NCBI GenBank assembly: GCA_963932145.1
Contig: CAWVQA010000085.1
Span: 372,001-436,000, forward strand
DNA: 64,000 bases
DNA from: Acanthosepion lycidas
Lineage: Eukaryota > Mollusca > Cephalopoda > Sepiida > Sepiidae
Reading direction: 5' to 3'
Part shown: piece after piece, positions 13,459 to 26,113 of the stretch
Position numbering within the stretch: position 1 is the stretch's first letter
Layout: each line of letters opens with the position of its first letter
Made by a program: the position numbers and the translations under genes
The notes under the pieces: model-generated
Databases searched by the model: none
The model's input: the letters and a program-made list of their open reading frames with translations, nothing else
What the model was told of the DNA's origin: nothing

Positions 13459-14463
13459 TTCTGCAAAAAAATATTTTGCCTTCAAATTCATACTGTGATC
13501 GTAGCATGTATGGACTTGACTCATATGACTGGGATTTCCATGAAAAAGATTGTGGGCAGAAAATGGGTGATCACTGTACATTTCTCTTCTGTTTCCTATT
13601 TATATTTCTAATTTACCTCCTCAATTTAGCATTATGGACATGGAAAGACCTAATCTAAGACCTGCACAAAAATATTTTGCCTTCAAATTCATACCGTGAT
13701 TGTAGCATGCATGGACTCGACTCATATGACTGGGATTTCCATGAAAAAGATTGTGGGCAGAAAATGGGTGATCACTGTACATTTCTTCTCTGTTTCCTAT
13801 TTATATTTCTAATTTACCTCCTCAATTTCGCATTATGGACAGGGAAAGACCTAATCTAAGATCTGCAAAAAAATATTATGCCTTCAAACTCATACCGTGA
13901 TCGTAGCATGCATGGACTCGACTCATATGACTGGGATTTCCATGAAAAAGATTGTGGGCAGAAAATGGGTGATCACTGTACATTTCTCCTCTGTTTCCTA
14001 TTTATATTTATATTTTACTTTCTCAATTTAGCATTATGGACAGTGAAAGACCAAATATAAGATCTGCAAAAAAATATTTTGCCTTCAAATTCATACCGTG
14101 ATCGTAGCATGCATGGACTCGACTCATATGACTGGGATTTCCATGAAAAAGATTGTGGGCAGAAAATGGGTGATCACTGTACATTTCTCTTCTGTTTCCT
14201 ATTTATATTTCTAATTTACCTCCTCAATTTAGCATTATGGACAGTGAAAGACCTAATCTAAGATCTGCAAAAAAATATTTTGCCTTCAAATTCAAACCGT
14301 GAACGTAGCATGCATGGACTCGACTCATATGACTGGGATTTCCATGAAAAAGATTGAGGGCAGAAAATTGGGTGATCACTGTACATTTCTCTTCTCTTTC
14401 CTATTTATATTTGTATTTGACTCTTTCATTTAGCATTATGGACAGGGAAATACCTAATCTAAG
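13459..14463 (+). repeat. 5-unit higher-order repeat, copy 1
   Basis: Starts after a unit ending in tatttgtatttgacttcc, and contains ggacatggaaagacc, gtgattgtagc, and cagtgaaagaccaaatataag units. The start motif set recurs at 14464 and 15268, so the spacing is 1005 bp (5 units) and then 804 bp (4 units). Confidence 0.8.
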
Positions 14464-15267
14464 TTCTGCAAAAAAATATTTGGCCTTCAAATTCATACCG
14501 TGATCGTAGCATGTATGGACTTGACTCATATGACTGGGATTTCCATGAAAAAGATTGTGGGCAGAAAATGGGTGATCACTGTACATTTCTTTTCTGTTTC
14601 CTATTTATATTTCTAATTTACCTCCTCAATTTAGCATTATGGACATGGAAAAACCTAATCTAAGACCTGCACAAAAATATTTTGCCTTCAAATTCATACC
14701 GTGATTGTAGCATGCATGGACTCGACTCATATGACTGGGATTTCCATGAAAAAGATTGTGGGCAGAAAATGGGTGATCACTGTACATTTCTCCTCTGTTT
14801 CCTATTTATATTTCTAATTTACTTCCTCAATTTAGCATTATGGACAGTGAAAGACCAAATATAAGATCTGCAAAAAAATATTTTGCCTTCAAATTCATAC
14901 CGTGATCGTAGCATGCATGGACTCGACTCATATGACTGGGATTTCCATAAAAAAGATTGTGGGCAGAAAATGGGTGATCACTGTACATTTCTCTTCTGTT
15001 TCCTATTTATATTTCTAATTTACCTCCTCAATTTAGCATTATGGACAGGGAAAGACCTAATCTAAGATCTGCAAAAAAATATTTTGCCTTGAAATTCATA
15101 CGGTGATCGTAGTATGCATGGACTTGACTCATATGACTGGGATTTCCATGAAAAAGATTGTGGGCAGAAAATGGGTGATCACTGTACATTTCTCTTCTCT
15201 TTCCTATTTATATTTGTATTTGACTTCCTTCATTTAGCATTATGGACAGGGAAAGACCTAATCTAAG
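14464..15267 (+). repeat. 4-unit version of the same repeat, copy 2
   Basis: The second unit (14665-14865) combines gtgattgtagc from the second unit of copy 1 with the cagtgaaagaccaaatataag tail of its third unit. This explains the loss of one unit relative to copy 1. Confidence 0.8.
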
Positions 15268-15870
15268 TTCTGCAAAAAAATATTTTGCCTTCAAATTCAT
15301 ACCGTGATCGTAGCATGTATGGACTCGACTCATATGACTGGGATTTCCATGAAAAAGATTGTGGGCAGAAAATGGGTGATCACTGTACATTTCTCTTCTG
15401 TTTCCTATTTATATTTCTAATTTACCTCCTCAAAATAGCATTATGGACATGGAAAGACCTAATCTAAGACCTGCACAAAAATATTTTGCCTTCAAATTCA
15501 TACCGTGATCGTAGCATGCATGGACTCGACTCATATGACTGGGATTTCCATGAAAAAGATTGTGGGCAGAAAATGGGTGATCACTGTACATTTTTCCTCT
15601 GTTTCCTATTTATATTTCTAATTTACCTCCTCAATTTAGCATTATGGACAGGGAAAGACCTAATCTAAAATCTGCAAAAAAATTTTTTGCCTTCAAATTC
15701 ATACCGTGATCGTAGCATGCATGGACTCGACTCATATGACTGGGATTTCCATAAAAAAGATTGTGGGCAGAAAATGGGTGATCACTGTGCATTTCTCTTC
15801 TGTTTCCTATTTATATTTCTATTTTGCCTTCACAATTTAGCATTATGGACAGGGAAAGACCTAATCTAAA
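15268..15870 (+). repeat. Partial third copy of the 5/4-unit repeat
   Basis: Begins with the same unit pair (ggacatggaaagacc then aagacctgcac), followed by a unit with ccataaaaaagattg as in copy 2. After 15870 the pattern is lost. Confidence 0.7.
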
Positions 15871-17478
15871 ATCTGCACAAAAATATTTTACCTTGAAATT
15901 CATACCGTGATCGTAGCATGCATGGACTCGACTCATATGACTGGGATTTCAATGAAAAAGATTGTGGACAGAAAATGTGCGATCACTGTGCATTTCTCTT
16001 CTGTTTTTTATTTATATTTATATATTACTTCCTTCATTTAGCATTATGGACAGTGAAAGACCTAATCTAAACTCTGCAAAAAAATATTTTTCCTTCAAAT
16101 TCATACAGTAATCGTAGCATGCATGGACACGACTCATATGACTGGGATGTCCATGAAAAAGATTGTGGGCAGAAAATGGGTGATCACTGTACATTTCTCT
16201 TCTGTTTCCTATTTATATTTGTATTTGACATCCTTCATTTAGCATTATGTACAGGGAAAGAACTAATCAAAGATCTGCAAAAAAATATTTTGCCTTCAAA
16301 TTCATACCGTGATCGTAGCATGCATGGACTCGACTCATATGACTGGGATTTGGATGAAAAAGATTGTGGGCAGAAAATGGGTGATCACTCTACATTTCTC
16401 TTCTATTTCCTATTTATATTTATATTTTACCTCCTCAATTTAGCATTATGGACAGGGAAAGACCTAATCTAAGATATGCAAAGAAATATTTTGCCTTCAA
16501 ATTCATACCGTGATTGTATCACTCCTGGACTCGACTCATATAACTGGGATTTACATGAAAAAGATTGTGGGCAGAAAATGGGTGATCTCTGTACATTTCT
16601 CTTCTGTTTCCTATTTATATTGATATTTTACCTCCTCAATTTAGCATTATGGACAGGGAAAGACCTAATCTAAGATATGCAAAAAAATATTTTGCCTTCA
16701 AATTCATACCGTGATCGTAGCATGTATGGACTCAACTCATATGACTGGGATTTCTATGAAAAAGATTGTGGGCACAAAATGGGTGATCACTGTACATTTC
16801 TCTTCTGTTTCCTATTTATATTTCTATTTAACTTCTCAATTTAGCATTATGTACAGGTAAAGACATAATCTAAGATCTGCAAAAAAATATTTTGCCGTCA
16901 AATTCATACCGTGATCGTAGCATGCATGGACTCGGCTCATAAGACTGGGATTTCCATGAAAAAGATTGTGGGCAGAAAATTGGTTGATCACAGTACATTT
17001 CTCTTCTGTTTCCTATTTATATTTATATTTTACCTCCTCAATTTAGCATTATGGACAGGGAAAGACCTAATCTAAGATCTGCACAAAAATATTTTGCCAT
17101 CAAATTCATTCCGTGATCGTAGCATGCATGGACTCGACTCATAAGACTGGGATTTACATGAAAAAGATTGTGGGCAGAAAATGGCTGATCACTGTACATT
17201 TCTCTTCTGTTTCTTATTTATATTTCTATTTTACTTCCTGAATTTAGCATTATGGACAACAAAAGACCTAATCTAAGATCTGCAACAAAATATTTTGCCT
17301 TCAAATTCATACCGTGATCGTAGCATGCATGGACACGACTCATATGACTGGGATTTCCATGAAAAAGATTGTGGGCAGAAAATGGGTGATCACTGTACAT
17401 TTCTCTTCTGTTTCCTATTTATATTTTTATTTTACTTCCTTCATTTAGCATTATGGACAGGGAAAGACCTAATCTAAG

Positions 17479-17881
17479 ATCTGCAAAAAAATATTTTACC
17501 TTCAAATTCATACCGTGATCGTAGCATGCATGGACACGACTCATATGACCGGGATTTCCATGAAAAAGATTGTGGGCAGAAAATGGGTGATCACTGTACA
17601 TTTCTCTTCTTTTTCCTATTTATATTTCTATTTTGCTCCCTCAATTTAGCATTATGGACAGGGAAAGACCTAAACTAAGCTCTGAAAAAAAAAAATTTTT
17701 CCTTCAAATTCATACCGTGATTGTAGCATTTATGGACTCGACTCATATGACGGGGATTTCCATGAAAAAGATTGTGGGCAGAAAATGGGTGATCACTGTA
17801 AATTTCTCTTCTGTTTCCTATTTATATTTCTATTTTACCCTCTCAATTTAGCATTATGGACAGCGAAAGAACTAATCTAAG
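17479..17881 (+). repeat. Cassette, copy 4 of 4 (two units only)
   Basis: Carries gaccgggatttcc, tattttgctccctca and the A-run with catttatgg, as in the copies at 4.0-8.4 kb. It lies about 9.4 kb from the nearest relative, at the edge where the array changes subfamily. Confidence 0.7.
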
Positions 17882-18484
17882 ATCTGTACAAAAATATTTT
17901 GCCTTCAAATTCAAACCGTGAACGTAGCATGCATGGACACGACTCATATGACTTTGATTTCCATGAAAAAGATTGAGGGCCGAAAATGGGTGATCACTGT
18001 ACATTTCTCTTCTGTTTCCTATTTATATTTATATTTAACTTCCTCAATTTAGCATTATGGACAGGGAAAGACCTAATCTAAGCTCTGCACAAAAATATTT
18101 TTCCTTCAATTTCATACCGTGATCGTAGCATGCATGAACTCGACTCATATGACCGGGATTTCCATGAAAAAGATTGTGGGCAGAAAATGGGTGATCACTG
18201 TACATTTCTCTTCTGTTTCCTATTTATATTTCTATTTTACCTCCTCAATTTAGCATTATGGACAGGGAAAGACCTAATCTACTATCTGCACAAAAATATT
18301 TTGCCTTCAAATTCATACCGTGATCGTAGCATGCATGGACTCAACTCATATGACTGGGATTTCCATGAAAAAGATTGTGGGCAGAAAATGGGTGATCACT
18401 GTACATTTCTCTTCTGTTTCTTATTTATATTTATATTTTATCTCCTCAATTTAGCATTATGGACAGGGAAAGACCTAATCTAAG

Positions 18485-20292
18485 CTCTGCACAAAAATAT
18501 TTTGCCTTCAAATTCAAACCGTGATCATAGCATGCATGGACTCGACTCATATGACTGGGATTTCCATGAAAAAGATTGTGGGCCGAAAGTGGGTGATCAC
18601 TGTACATTTCTCTTCTATTTCCTATTTATATTTCTATTTTACCTCCTCAATTTCGCATTATGGACAAGGAAAGACCTAATCTAAAATCTGCACCAAAATA
18701 TTTTCCCTTCAAATTTGTACCGTGATCGTAGCATGCATGGACTCGACTCATATGACTGGGATTTCCATGAAAAAGATTGTGGGCAGAAAATGGGTGATTA
18801 CTGTACATTTCTCTTCTGCTTCTTATTAATATTTCTATTTTACCTCCTCAATTTAGCATTATGGACAGGGAAAGTTCTAATCTAAAATATGCACGAAAAT
18901 ATTTTGCCTTCAAGTTCATACCGTGATCGTAGCATGCATGGACTCGACTCATATGACTGGGATTTCCATGAAAAAGATTGTTGGCCGAAAATGGGTGATC
19001 ACTGTACATTTCTCTTCTGCTTCATATTTATATTTCTATTTTACCTCCTCAATTTAGCATTATGGACAGGGAAAGAACTAATCTAAGATCTGCACAAAAA
19101 TATTTTGCTTTCAATTTCATACCGTGATCGTAGCATGCATGGACTCGACTCATATGACTGGGATTTCCATGAAAAAGATTGTGGGCCGAAAATGGGTGAT
19201 CACTGTACATTTCTCTTCTGTTTCCTATTTATATTTATATTTTACCTTCTCAATTTAGCAATATGGCCAGGGAAAGACCTAATCTAAATCTGCACAAAAA
19301 TATTTTGCCTTCAAATTCATACCGTGAACGTAGCATGCATGGATTCGACTCATATGAATGGGATTTCCATGAAAAAGATTGTGGGCCGAAAATGGGTGAT
19401 CACTGTACATTTCTCTTCTGTTTCCTATTTATATTTCTATTTTACCTCCTCAATTTAGCATTATGGACAGGGAAAGGCCTAATCTAAGATCTGCACAAAA
19501 ATATTTTGCCTTCAAATTCATACCGTGATCGTAGCATGAATGGACTCGACTCATATGACTGGGATTTCCATGAAAAAGATTGTGGGCCGAATATGGGTGA
19601 TCACTGTACATTTCTCCTCTGTTTCCTATTTATATTTCTATTTTACTTCCTCAATTTAGCAATATGGCCAGTGAAAGACCTAATCTAAGCTCTGCACAAA
19701 AATATTTTGCCTTCAAATTCATACCGTGATCGTAGCATGCATGGACTCGACTCATATGACTGGGATTTCCATAAAAAAGATTGTGGGCCAAAAATGGGTG
19801 ATCACTGTACATTTCTCTTCTGTTTCCTATTTATATTTCTATTTTACCTCCTCAATTTAGCATTATGGACAGGGAAAGACCTAATCTAAGATCTGCACAA
19901 AAATATTTTGCCTTCAAATTCATAACGTGATTGTAGCATGCATGGACTCGACTCATATGACTGGGATTTCCATGAAAAAGATTGTGGGCCTAAAATGGGT
20001 GATCACTGTACATTTCTCTTCTGTTTCCTATTTATATTTCTATTGTACCTCCTCAATTTAGCATTATATACAGGGAAAGACATAATCTAAGATCTGCACA
20101 AAAATATTTTGCCTTCAAATTCATACCGTGATCGTAGCATGTATGGACACGACTCATATGACTTTGATTTCCATGAAAAAGATTGTGGGCCGAAAATGGG
20201 TGATCACTGTACATTTCTCTTCTGTTTCCTATTTATATTTCTATTTTACCTCCACAATTTAGCATTATGGACAGGGAAAGGCCTAATCTAAG
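18485..20292 (+). repeat. 9-unit repeat, copy 1
   Basis: Contains cgaaagtgggtg with tttcgcattatggacaagg, then ttttcccttcaaatttgtacc, then ctgcttcttattaat, then gctttcaatttc. The same order starts again 1808 bp later (9 units minus 1 bp). Confidence 0.85.
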
Positions 20293-21497
20293 CTCTGCAC
20301 AAAAATATTTTTCCTTCAATTTCATACCGTGATCGTAGCATGCATGGACTCGACTCATATGACTGGGATTTCCATGAAAAAGATTGTGGGCCGAAAGTGG
20401 GTGATCACTGTACATTTCTCTTCTATTTCCTATTTATATTTCTATTTTACCTCCTCAATTTCGCATTATGGACAAGGAAAGACCTAATCTAAAATCTGCA
20501 CCAAAATATTTTCCCTTCAAATTTGTACCGTGATCGTAGCATGCATGGACTCGACTCATATGACTGGGATTTCCATGAAAAAGATTGTGGGCAGAAAATG
20601 GGTGATTACTGTACATTTCTCTTCTGCTTCTTATTAATATTTCTATTTTACCTCCTCAATTTAGCATTATGGACAGGGAAAGTTCTAATCTAAAATATGC
20701 ACGAAAATATTTTGCCTTCAAGTTCATACCGTGATCGTAGCATGCATGGACTCGACTCATATGACTGGGATTTCCATGAAAAAGATTGTTGGCCGAAAAT
20801 GGGTGATCACTGTACATTTCTCTTCTGCTTCATATTTATATTTCTATTTTACCTCCTCAATTTAGCATTATGGACAGGGAAAGAACTAATCTAAGATCTG
20901 CACAAAAATATTTTGCTTTCAATTTCATACCGTGATCGTAGCATGCATGGACTCGACTCATATGACTGGTATTTCCATGAAAAAGATTGTGGGCCGAAAA
21001 TGGGTGATCACTGTACATTTCTCTTCTGTTTCCTATTTATATTTATATTTTACCTTCTCAATTTAGCAATATGGCCAGGGAAAGACCTAATCTAAATCTG
21101 CACAAAAATATTTTGCCTTCAAATTCATACCGTGAACGTAGCATGCATGGATTCGACTCATATGAATGGGATTTCCATGAAAAAGATTGTGGGCCGAAAA
21201 TGGGTGATCACTGTACATTTCTCTTCTGTTTCCTATTTATATTTCTATTTTACCTCCTCAATTTAGCATTATGGACAGGGAAAGACCTAATCTAAGATCT
21301 GCACAAAAATATTTTGCCTTCAAATTCATAACGTGATTGTAGCATGCATGGACTCGACTCATATGACTGTGATTTCCATGAAAAAGATTGTGGGCCGAAA
21401 ATGGGTGATCACTGTACATTTCTCTTCTGTTTCCTATTTATATTTCTATTGTACCTCCTCAATTTAGCATTATATACAGGGAAAGACATAATCTAAG
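20293..21497 (+). repeat. 9-unit repeat, copy 2, lacking several units
   Basis: About the first five units are almost identical to 18.5-19.5 kb; by eye I found one change near 20970 and one near 21274. Two units present in copy 1 (19489-19890) are then missing, and the sequence resumes with the aacgtgattg unit corresponding to 19891. The first unit is a hybrid: its left end (tttttccttcaatttc) belongs to another unit type. Confidence 0.8.
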
Positions 21498-22902
21498 ATC
21501 TGCACAAAAATATTTTGCCTTCAAATTCATACCGTGATCGTAGCATGCATGGACACGACTCATATGACTTTGATTTCCATGAAAAAGATTGTGGGCCGAA
21601 AATGGGTGATCACTGTACATTTCTCTTCTGTTTCCTATTTATATTTCTATTTTACCTCCTCAATTTAGCATTATGGACAGGGAAAGGCCTAATCTAAGCT
21701 CTGCACAAAAATATTTTTCCTTCAATTTCATACCGTGATCGTAGCATGCATGGACTCGACTCATATGCCTTGGATTTCCATGAAAAAGATTGTGGACCGA
21801 AAATGGGTGATCACTGTACATTTCTCTTCTGTTTCCTATTTATATTTCTATTTTACCTCCTCAATTTAGCATTATGGACAGGGAAAGACCTAATCTAAGA
21901 TCTGCACAAAAATATTTTGCCTTCAAATTCATACCGTGATCGTAGCATGCATGGACTCGACTCATATGACTGGGATTTCCATGAAAAAGATTGTGGGCCG
22001 AAAGTGGGTGATCACTGTACATTTCTTTTCTGTTTCCTATTTATATTTCTATTTTACCTCCTCAATTTCGCATTATGGACAGTGAAAGACCTAATCTAAG
22101 ATCTGCACAAAAATATTTTGCCTTCAAATTCATACCGTGATCGTAGCATGCATGGACTCGACTCATATGACTGGGATTTCCATGAAAAACATTGTGGGCC
22201 GAAAATGGGTAATCACTGTACATTTCTTCTGTTTCCTATTTATATTTATATTTTACCTCCTCAATTTAGCATTATGGACAGGGAAAGGCCTAATCTAAGA
22301 TCTGCACAAAAATATTTTGCCTTCAAATTCATACCGTGATCGTAGCATGCATGGACACGACTCATATCACTGGGATTTCCATGAAAAAGATTGTGGGCCA
22401 AAAATGGGTGATCACTGTACATTTCTCTTCTGTTTCCTATTTATATTTCTATTTTACCTCCTCAATTTAGCATTATGGACAGGGAAAGACCTAATCTAAG
22501 ATCTGCAAAAAAACATTTTGCCTTCAAATTCATAACGTGATTGTAGCATGCATGGACTCGACTCATATGACTGTGATTTCCATGAAAAAGATTCTGGGCC
22601 GAAAATGGGTGATCACTGTACATTTCTCTTCTGTTTCCTATTTATATTTTTATTGTACCTCCTCAATTTAGCATTATATACAGGGAAAGACCTAATCTAA
22701 AATCTGCACAAAAATATTTTGCCTTCAAATTCATAACGTGATTGTAGCATGCATGGACTCGACTCATATGACTGTGATTTCCATGAAAAAGATTGTGGGC
22801 CGAAAATGGGTGATCACTGTACATTTCTCTTCTGTTTCCTATTTATATTTCTATTGTACCTCCTCAATTTAGCATTATATACAGGGAAAGACCTAATCTA
22901 AG
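21498..22902 (+). repeat. 8-unit HOR, 7-unit variant copy 1
   Basis: Order: gactttgattt unit; tatgccttgg unit; cgaaagtggg unit; a 199-bp unit (catttcttctg) with gggtaatcac; catatcactggg unit; two aacgtgattg units with attatatacag. The gacagggattt unit of the full 8-unit version is absent, and the tatgccttgg unit has tattttacctcc instead of tattttatctcc, as expected if it is a fusion with the missing unit. Confidence 0.85.
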
Positions 22903-24508
22903 ATCTGCACAAAAATATTTTGCCTTCAAATTCTTACCGTGATCGTAGCATGCATGGACACGACTCATATGACTTTGATTTCCATGAAAAAGATTGTGGG
23001 CCGAAAATGGGTGATCACTGTACATTTCTCTTCTGTTTCCTATTTATATTTCTATTTTACCTCCTCAATTTAGCATTATGGACAGGGAAAGGCCTAATCT
23101 AAGCTCTGCACAAAAATATTTTTCCTTCAATTTCATACCGTGATCGTAGCATGCATGGACTCGACTCATATGCCTTGGATTTCCATGAAAAAGATTGTGG
23201 ACCGAAAATGGGTGATCACTGTACATTTCTCTTCTGTTTCCTATTTATATTTCTATTTTATCTCCTCAATTTAGCATTATGGACAGGGAAAGACCTAATC
23301 TAAGATCTGCACAAAAATATTTTGCCTTCAAATTCATACCGTGATCGTAGCATGCATGGACTCGACTCATATGACAGGGATTTCCATGAAAATGATTGTG
23401 GGCCGAAAATGGGTGATCTCTGTACATTTCTCTTCTGTTTCCTATTTATATTTCTATTTTACCTCCTCAATTTAGCATTATGGACAGGGAAAGACCTAAT
23501 CTAAGATCTGCACAAAAATATTTTGCCTTCAAATTCATACCGTGATCGTAGCATGCATGGACTCGACTCATATGACTGGGATTTCCATGAAAAAGATTGT
23601 GGGCCGAAAGTGGGTGATCACTGTACATTTCTTTTCTGTTTCCTATTTATATTTCTATTTTACCTCCTCAATTTCGCATTATGGACAGTGAAAGACCTAA
23701 TCTAAGATCTGCACAAAAATATTTTGCCTTCAAATTCATACCGTGATCGTAGCATGCATGGACTCGACTCATATGACTGGGATTTCCATGAAAAACATTG
23801 TGGGCCGAAAATGGGTAATCACTGTACATTTCTTCTGTTTCCTATTTATATTTATATTTTACCTCCTCAATTTAGCATTATGGACAGGGAAAGGCCTAAT
23901 CTAAGATCTGCACAAAAATATTTTGCCTTCAAATTCATACCGTGATCGTAGCATGCATGGACACGACTCATATCACTGGGATTTCCATGAAAAAGATTAT
24001 GGGCCAAAAATGGGTGATCACTGTACATTTCTCTTCTGTTTCCTATTTATATTTCTATTTTACCTCCTCAATTTAGCATTATGGACAGGGAAAGACCTAA
24101 TCCAAGATCTGCAAAAAAACATTTTGCCTTCAAATTCATAACGTGATTGTAGCATGCATGGACTCGACTCATATGACTGTGATTTCCATGAAAAAGATTC
24201 TGGGCCGAAAATGGGTGATCACTGTACATTTCTCTTCTGTTTCCTATTTATATTTTTATTGTACCTCCTCAATTTAGCATTATATACAGGGAAAGACCTA
24301 ATCTAAAATCTGCACAAAAATATTTTGCCTTCAAATTCATAACGTGATTGTAGCATGCATGGACTCGACTCATATGACTGTGATTTCCATGAAAAAGATT
24401 GTGGGCCGAAAATGGGTGATCACTGTACATTTCTCTTCTGTTTCCTATTTATATTTCTATTGTACCTCCTCAATTTAGCATTATATACAGGGAAAGACCT
24501 AATCTAAG
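22903..24508 (+). repeat. 8-unit HOR, full copy 2 (1606 bp)
   Basis: Contains all eight unit types in order. The length is 8 x 201 minus 2 because the fifth unit is 199 bp. The next copy begins 1606 bp later. Confidence 0.92.
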
Positions 24509-26113
24509 ATCTGCACAAAAATATTTTGCCTTCAAATTCTTACCGTGATCGTAGCATGCATGGACACGACTCATATGACTTTGATTTCCATGAAAAAGAT
24601 TGTGGGCCGAAAATGGGTGATCACTGTACATTTCTCTTCTGTTTCCTATTTATATTTCTATTTTACCTCCTCAATTTAGCATTATGGACAGGGAAAGGCC
24701 TAATCTAAGCTCTGCACAAAAATATTTTTCCTTCAATTTCATACCGTGATCGTAGCATGCATGGACTCGACTCATATGCCTTGGATTTCCATGAAAAAGA
24801 TTGTGGACCGAAAATGGGTGATCACTGTACATTTCTCTTCTGTTTCCTATTTATATTTCTATTTTATCTCCTCAATTTAGCATTATGGACAGGGAAAGAC
24901 CTAATCTAAGATCTGCACAAAAATATTTTGCCTTCAAATTCATACCGTGATCGTAGCATGCATGGACTCGACTCATATGACAGGGATTTCCATGAAAATG
25001 ATTGTGGGCCGAAAATGGGTGATCTCTGTACATTTCTCTTCTGTTTCCTATTTATATTTCTATTTTACCTCCTCAATTTAGCATTATGGACAGGGAAAGA
25101 CCTAATCTAAGATCTGCACAAAAATATTTTGCCTTCAAATTCATACCGTGATCGTAGCATGCATGGACTCGACTCATATGACTGGGATTTCCATGAAAAA
25201 GATTGTGGGCCGAAAGTGGGTGATCACTGTACATTTCTTTTCTGTTTCCTATTTATATTTCTATTTTACCTCCTCAATTTCGCATTATGGACAGTGAAAG
25301 ACCTAATCTAAGATCTGCACAAAAATATTTTGCCTTCAAATTCATACCGTGATCGTAGCATGCATGGACTCGACTCATATGACTGGGATTTCCATGAAAA
25401 ACATTGTGGGCCGAAAATGGGTAATCACTGTACATTTCTTCTGTTTCCTATTTATATTTATATTTTACCTCCTCAATTTAGCATTATGGACAGGGAAAGG
25501 CCTAATCTAAGATCTGCACAAAAATATTTTGCCTTCAAATTCATACCGTGATCGTATTATGCATGGACACGACTCATATCACTGGGATTTCCATGAAAAA
25601 GATTGTGGGCCAAAAATGGGTGATCACTGTACATTTCTCTTCTGTTTCCTATTTATATTTCTATTTTACCTCCTCAATTTAGCATTATGGACAGGGAAAG
25701 ACCTAATCTAAGATCTGCACAAAAATATTTTGCCTTCAAATTCATAACGTGATTGTAGCATGCATGGACTCGACTCATATGACTGTGATTTCCATGAAAA
25801 AGATTCTGGGCCGAAAATGGGTGATCACTGTACATTTCTCTTCTGTTTCCTATTTATATTTTTATTGTACCTCCTCAATTTAGCATTATATACAGGGAAA
25901 GACCTAATCTAAAATCTGCACAAAAATATTTTGCCTTCAAATTCATAACGTGATTGTAGCATGCATGGACTCGACTCATATGACTGTGATTTCCATGAAA
26001 AAGATTGTGGGCCGAAAATGGGTGATCACTGTACATTTCTCTTCTGTTTCCTATTTATATTTCTATTGTACCTCCTCAATTTAGCATTATATACAGGGAA
26101 AGACCTAATCTAA
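24509..26113 (+). repeat. 8-unit HOR, full copy 3 (1605 bp)
   Basis: Nearly identical to copy 2 by eye, with the same order. Differences include gtattatgcat for gtagcatgcat in the sixth unit, and a 1-bp shorter A-run at the junction with the next copy. Confidence 0.92.

Larger units (their letters stand above)
1..17881 (+). repeat. Left array domain: A8/A100 subfamily, more diverged
   Basis: Units here mostly carry A at position 8 and A at position 100, and many have cttccttcattta instead of ctcctcaattta near position 160. That last variant appears repeatedly up to about 17.45 kb and I did not see it further right. Neighbouring units differ more from each other than in the right domain. The largest deletion in the window (6 bp) is at about 745. 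Exceptions with C at position 8 or 100 exist (for example near 11547 and 15475), so the boundary is a change in proportion and not absolute. Confidence 0.8.
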
